This document shows, piece after piece, positions 61,400 to 64,000 of a stretch of DNA of 64,000 nucleotides. The notes under the pieces are model-generated. The model was given only the letters and a program-made list of their open reading frames with translations, had not been told where the DNA came from and made no database searches. The stretch's first letter is position 1; each line of letters opens with the position of its first letter. The position numbers and the translations under genes are program-made. Origin of the DNA: Streptomyces humicola. Its GTDB lineage: Bacteria; Actinomycetota; Actinomycetes; Streptomycetales; Streptomycetaceae. The stretch spans positions 389,689 through 453,688 of the forward strand of contig NZ_JANFNG010000001.1 in assembly GCF_024436035.1 (NCBI RefSeq), in the 5' to 3' direction.

Positions 61400-62388
61400 T
61401 CGACCGCGCGGGCCAGGTGCGGGAAGCCAATACGTGCAGCGCGGCACGGTGCGGTGTCCAACGGCACAGCTGTGCGCCCAGTGGCGTAAGGCTGTGCTCG
61501 ACCGCCCTGCCCTGGCCTGGTCTCCACCAGGCCGGCCGCACGGAGGGTCCTGGCGTGTTCGGAGGCGCTGGCCAGGCTGATGCCGAGTTCCCTGGCAAGC
61601 CCTGTGGTGGTGTACGGCCGCGTCAGAGCTCGGAGCACGGCGGCCCGGGTCGGGCCGAGCAGGTCGGCCAGCGGGGCGCCCGCCTGGGCCTGGGCCTCGG
61701 CCTCGGCGGCGACGAGCGGCAGCGGGTGAGCGCGGGGTAGAACAGCGGCCTGTCGTGTCCGGGTACCGCCCGAAGGGCGCCTCACCGGTCCAGAAGGCGC
61801 TCGGAAGCAGCGTCACCCCGCCGCCCACCGGGAACCGCCCTCGCGGCAGGACGGGAGAACGGGAGAACGAGGACCGTGCCCTCCCAGCGAGCGCCGGGCA
61901 GCAGGCCTGCCAGCATGGCGCCGAGGCCGCGCTCGGCAGCGACCCGGCGCCGCCAGTCCACGTCGGCACGGAATGCGGCGCACACCCGCTCCCACTCGGG
62001 GGCGAGCACCGCGTCGAACCCGGTCCTCAGGGCCCGCTCGACCTCGTCCCGCGGTTCGCGTTCCATGCGCCCCAGCGCTGCCGTCCACGCCGTGACGGCC
62101 GCTCCCCGCCGCAGACGCGCCGCAGCTCGCCACGCACCTGTTCGGGCGAGGCCGAGCGCACCGGCCGAGCCCCGTCTCGAGGTCCGGGAGGGCCGGGTGG
62201 GAAGAGCGGGCGGTGTGCCGCGGCTGAGCGCACTGCACGGCACGGTCGAGAACCTCTGCGGAACCCTGTCCAACTGAGGCGCCCCCGCAGGGGTCCTGCG
62301 CGGGTTCGGGGGAGTGCCGCGGTGTGCGATCCGGGCGATGGGTCCGCACTCCGCGGCACCCGAGGGCATGATCCACCGTCAGTTCCAT
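61400..62388 (-). pseudogene. ArsR-family (DUF5937-type) regulator with several frameshifts
   Basis: Pieces of one protein occur in order but in different frames. MELTVDHALGC starts at 62388. LAPEWERVCAAFRADVDWRR, VAAERGLGAMLAGLLPGARW and EGTVLVLPFS follow near 62000-61850, then LLPSAFWTGEAPFG near 61790, LADLLGPTRAAVLRALTRPY with TTTGLARELGISLASASEHA near 61690-61560, and EHSLTPLGAQLC near 61500. This is the order of Streptomyces DUF5937-ArsR regulators. At least three shifts and a lost N-terminal section make it a pseudogene. Confidence 0.75.
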
Positions 62389-63319
62389 CCGCCCGCCCTG
62401 GCGACGAGCAGCAGTTCCACGGCTCCTCAGTGATCGGTCTCAGGGTTCTCTCAGGCAGCAGGAGTAGGTGACGATCCGTCAGTTGGGGCAGTGCGGACAA
62501 TCGGCGCACGAGGTTGGTGGCCCCGTGTTATGCCTGCGGTCTGCGGGAACCGAGCGTGCCGTGCAACCGTCTGAAGTCGAACACGCCTGACGCGTCGAGG
62601 TGGGGCAGTCGCAGCAGCACGACCGGCCGGACCTACCTGTCCGCCGACCGGCGGCCGTTCACCAGAACTGGCATGTCACGGACCATGGACGGGGTTTCCG
62701 ACACCCGCAGGGCCACGGAAGGGGAGGCTTCCCCGCGGATGGGCGCGCGGCCCCGGCGAGGAGTCACCATCCCGGCGGGGCCCGATTGACGCTGGATAAG
62801 CCCTGCCCAGAGCGGAGACGCCACCAACTGCGTACGGGATTGACCGGATACCGCCTGTTCGCCCCTGAACCGACTGTCAAGCGCTCGCCCGTTGTCGGCG
62901 GCACCGCCCCTGGTGCGGGTGAACGGTTTCGCCAAGACGTGGCGCTGGGGGATGCCCTGACGTCGACCCACTCGCCTATGGGTGCCATCGTCTTCGGGTC
63001 CCAGGGAGTCGGACGCAAGGGACTGCTGTCGTTTCTGTCCAACCCCAGGTACTTGATCTGCCCGTTGGGGCGGCCAAGGCGGCTGCCACACCCGGGACGG
63101 AAGCCCGGTCACAGAAGCCCCATTCACTATCGCATCGACCGGGTCGGGCGGCGGATGGAGATGGGCCAACGGAGTGGCTATTCTCCCCTTTTAACTCTTT
63201 TGGCTGGCATTCGGGGTGTCCTTACGTGAATCTCATCTTACGTTCCTCTTAGCCCATCTGTGGCGATTCAGAGCGTGGATACAGAACCTCGCCGCCGCAG
63301 ACGCACAGGAGGAACAGAC
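62389..63319. other. Gene-free stretch
   Basis: About 930 bases without a supported gene. Open frames on both strands are Arg/Gly/Pro-rich and match nothing known to me. The last 150 bases before 63320 are AT-rich (CCCCTTTTAACTCTTTTGG, CTCATCTTACGTTCCTCTTAG) and probably contain the promoter of the His-rich gene. No repeats or att-like sites were seen. Confidence 0.4.
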
Positions 63320-63886
63320 ATGCGCCGCACGCGCTTTACTATCGCCACACTCTCGATGGCGGCCTCCGCCATGGTGCTCGGGATGCCGGCCGCCACCGCC
63401 GCGTCCGTCTCCCCGACGTCCGACAACGGACAGGTGCGGGTGGTGGGTCGCCACCACCACCACCGTCATCACCACCACCACCGCACCGAGCACCGTCACC
63501 AGTACATACGCTGGCACCACCGCTGCGGTCCCGGATGGGACAGCGGCTGGGTCCACGCCTCGGAACGCGACCGGGGCTTCCGTCGCGGCGGTGGCCGCTG
63601 GATCCGCGGCTGGATCAGCACCTGCAGCTGGCGCCGCGGCGGCGAGGAGGGCGGCTACCGGAGCAGCCGTCGTGTCGTAACACGGTATGTGGCTCCCAGG
63701 GTTTACACCACCTCAAGGGTCAGAGGTTCCAGCACCACCACACGCCCCGTCGGTGGAGTCCGTGCTGGTGTGGGCGGCTCAGTGAACAGCCCGAACCTGC
63801 CGGAGCTCGCCCTCGGCGGTTCGCTGGCCGCACTCGGTCTCGCCGGTTTCGTCGGCGCAGCGCGTCGCCGGTCGTCCGCACGCTGA
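63320..63886 (+). CDS. Secreted His-rich protein with a C-terminal membrane anchor
   Basis: A 188-residue protein from ATG 63320 with a strong AGGAGG 7 bases upstream. A signal peptide (MRRTRFTIATLSMAASAMVL to ATAAS) is followed by a histidine run with Arg and Tyr (VVGRHHHHRHHHHHRTEHRH then QYIRWHHRCGPGWDSGW). An Arg/Gly-rich middle (GGRWIRGWISTCSWRRG, YRSSRRVVTRYVAPRVYTTS) precedes a C-terminal NLPELALGGSLAALGLAGFV followed by GAARRRSSAR. This end resembles a sortase-type tail (hydrophobic helix plus basic residues) without a clear LPxTG/LAxTG, so it may be simply membrane-anchored. Metal binding by the His cluster is inferred. No family recognised. Confidence 0.8.
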   Translation: MRRTRFTIATLSMAASAMVLGMPAATAASVSPTSDNGQVRVVGRHHHHRHHHHHRTEHRHQYIRWHHRCGPGWDSGWVHASERDRGFRRGGGRWIRGWISTCSWRRGGEEGGYRSSRRVVTRYVAPRVYTTSRVRGSSTTTRPVGGVRAGVGGSVNSPNLPELALGGSLAALGLAGFVGAARRRSSAR

Positions 63887-63941
63887 CCTTCAGCAGACGG
63901 GCGTACTCGGGGCGTACTCGCTGCAGAACGGAACAGCTAAC

Positions 63942-63988
63942 CCATGGTTGAGCCCCGCCGAGCACCGCCCGGCGGGGCTCAACCATGG
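63942..63988. terminator. Perfect 19-bp stem-loop terminator
   Basis: CCATGGTTGAGCCCCGCCG (63942-63960) and its exact reverse complement (63970-63988) are separated by a 9-base loop. It lies 55 bases after the His-rich gene stop and is symmetric enough to stop transcription from both sides. Confidence 0.85.
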
Positions 63989-64000
63989 CTCTCTGGGGTT

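Noticed and set aside
62633-63169. 178-codon minus-strand frame
   Set aside because: Arg/Pro/Gly-rich with no motif, no ribosome site and no conservation that I can recognise.
63440-63500. His-codon run considered as a cloning tag or artefact
   Set aside because: The run is interrupted by Arg, Thr and Glu codons, lies after a natural signal peptide and is part of a longer secreted protein.

Overview
The window looks like a Streptomyces chromosome, or that of a close relative, and probably an accessory or chromosome-arm region. The base composition is very GC rich, GTG starts are frequent, and many genes have typical Streptomyces architectures: PucR and ROK regulators, SpoIIE-type PP2C phosphatases, F420/flavin LLM oxidoreductases, a SCO5389-like protein and zinc-free ribosomal protein paralogues. 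No rRNA, tRNA, CRISPR array or intact mobile element was found.

Layout. 0-2.4 kb: the end of a YVTN beta-propeller protein and two convergent small secreted proteins with Asn/Gly repeats. 3.2-9.8 kb: a PucR regulator convergent with a four-gene reductive pyrimidine catabolism operon (beta-ureidopropionase, dihydropyrimidinase, LLM oxidoreductase, NCS1 permease). 9.8-22.2 kb: a strongly decayed stretch mixed with metal-homeostasis genes. These are a ferric-reductase-like membrane protein, a copper-chaperone relic, a CooC-like ATPase with its partner, zinc-free ribosomal proteins behind a Zur-like box, ArsR regulators and a truncated Ni/Co permease. 22.3-24.1 kb: pyruvate oxidase-like PoxB. 25-27 kb: an IS110 left half between two truncated genes. 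27.3-32.5 kb: an old-yellow-enzyme-type dehydrogenase, an NCS2 purine permease and an EamA transporter. 33-43.3 kb: small regulator and oxidoreductase units (TetR/aldo-keto reductase, TetR, aldo-keto reductase, MarR/SDR, SRPBCC-LLM-HxlR), several with clear operator palindromes. 43.5-47.7 kb: a two-subunit molybdenum hydroxylase and a CdaR-type regulator. 48.3-54.9 kb: a sulfonate/sulfur-scavenging operon (binding protein, permease, ATPase, flavin monooxygenase, TauD dioxygenase) preceded by a short ORF ending in two Cys codons and an attenuator-like hairpin, with a ROK regulator upstream. 55.4-58.7 kb: a secreted GH92 mannosidase with a ricin-type lectin domain. 59.3-61.1 kb: a PAS-GAF-PP2C phosphatase. 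63.3-63.9 kb: a His-rich secreted, membrane-anchored protein closed by a perfect 19-bp hairpin.

The most unusual feature is a 65-residue gene at 17478-17675 that joins the first 29 residues of zinc-free L28 to the last 36 residues of zinc-free S14. It sits downstream of a Zur-like site and upstream of a zinc-free L32 paralogue. A nearly identical site precedes the CooC-like ATPase pair 1.6 kb upstream. Around these lie more than fifteen truncated, frameshifted or chimeric genes, including two junctions where divergent genes have both lost their 5' ends. The region therefore reads as one undergoing repeated deletion, in which the catabolic and transport operons remain intact. Some single-base frameshifts could be sequencing errors; the chimeras and truncations could not.
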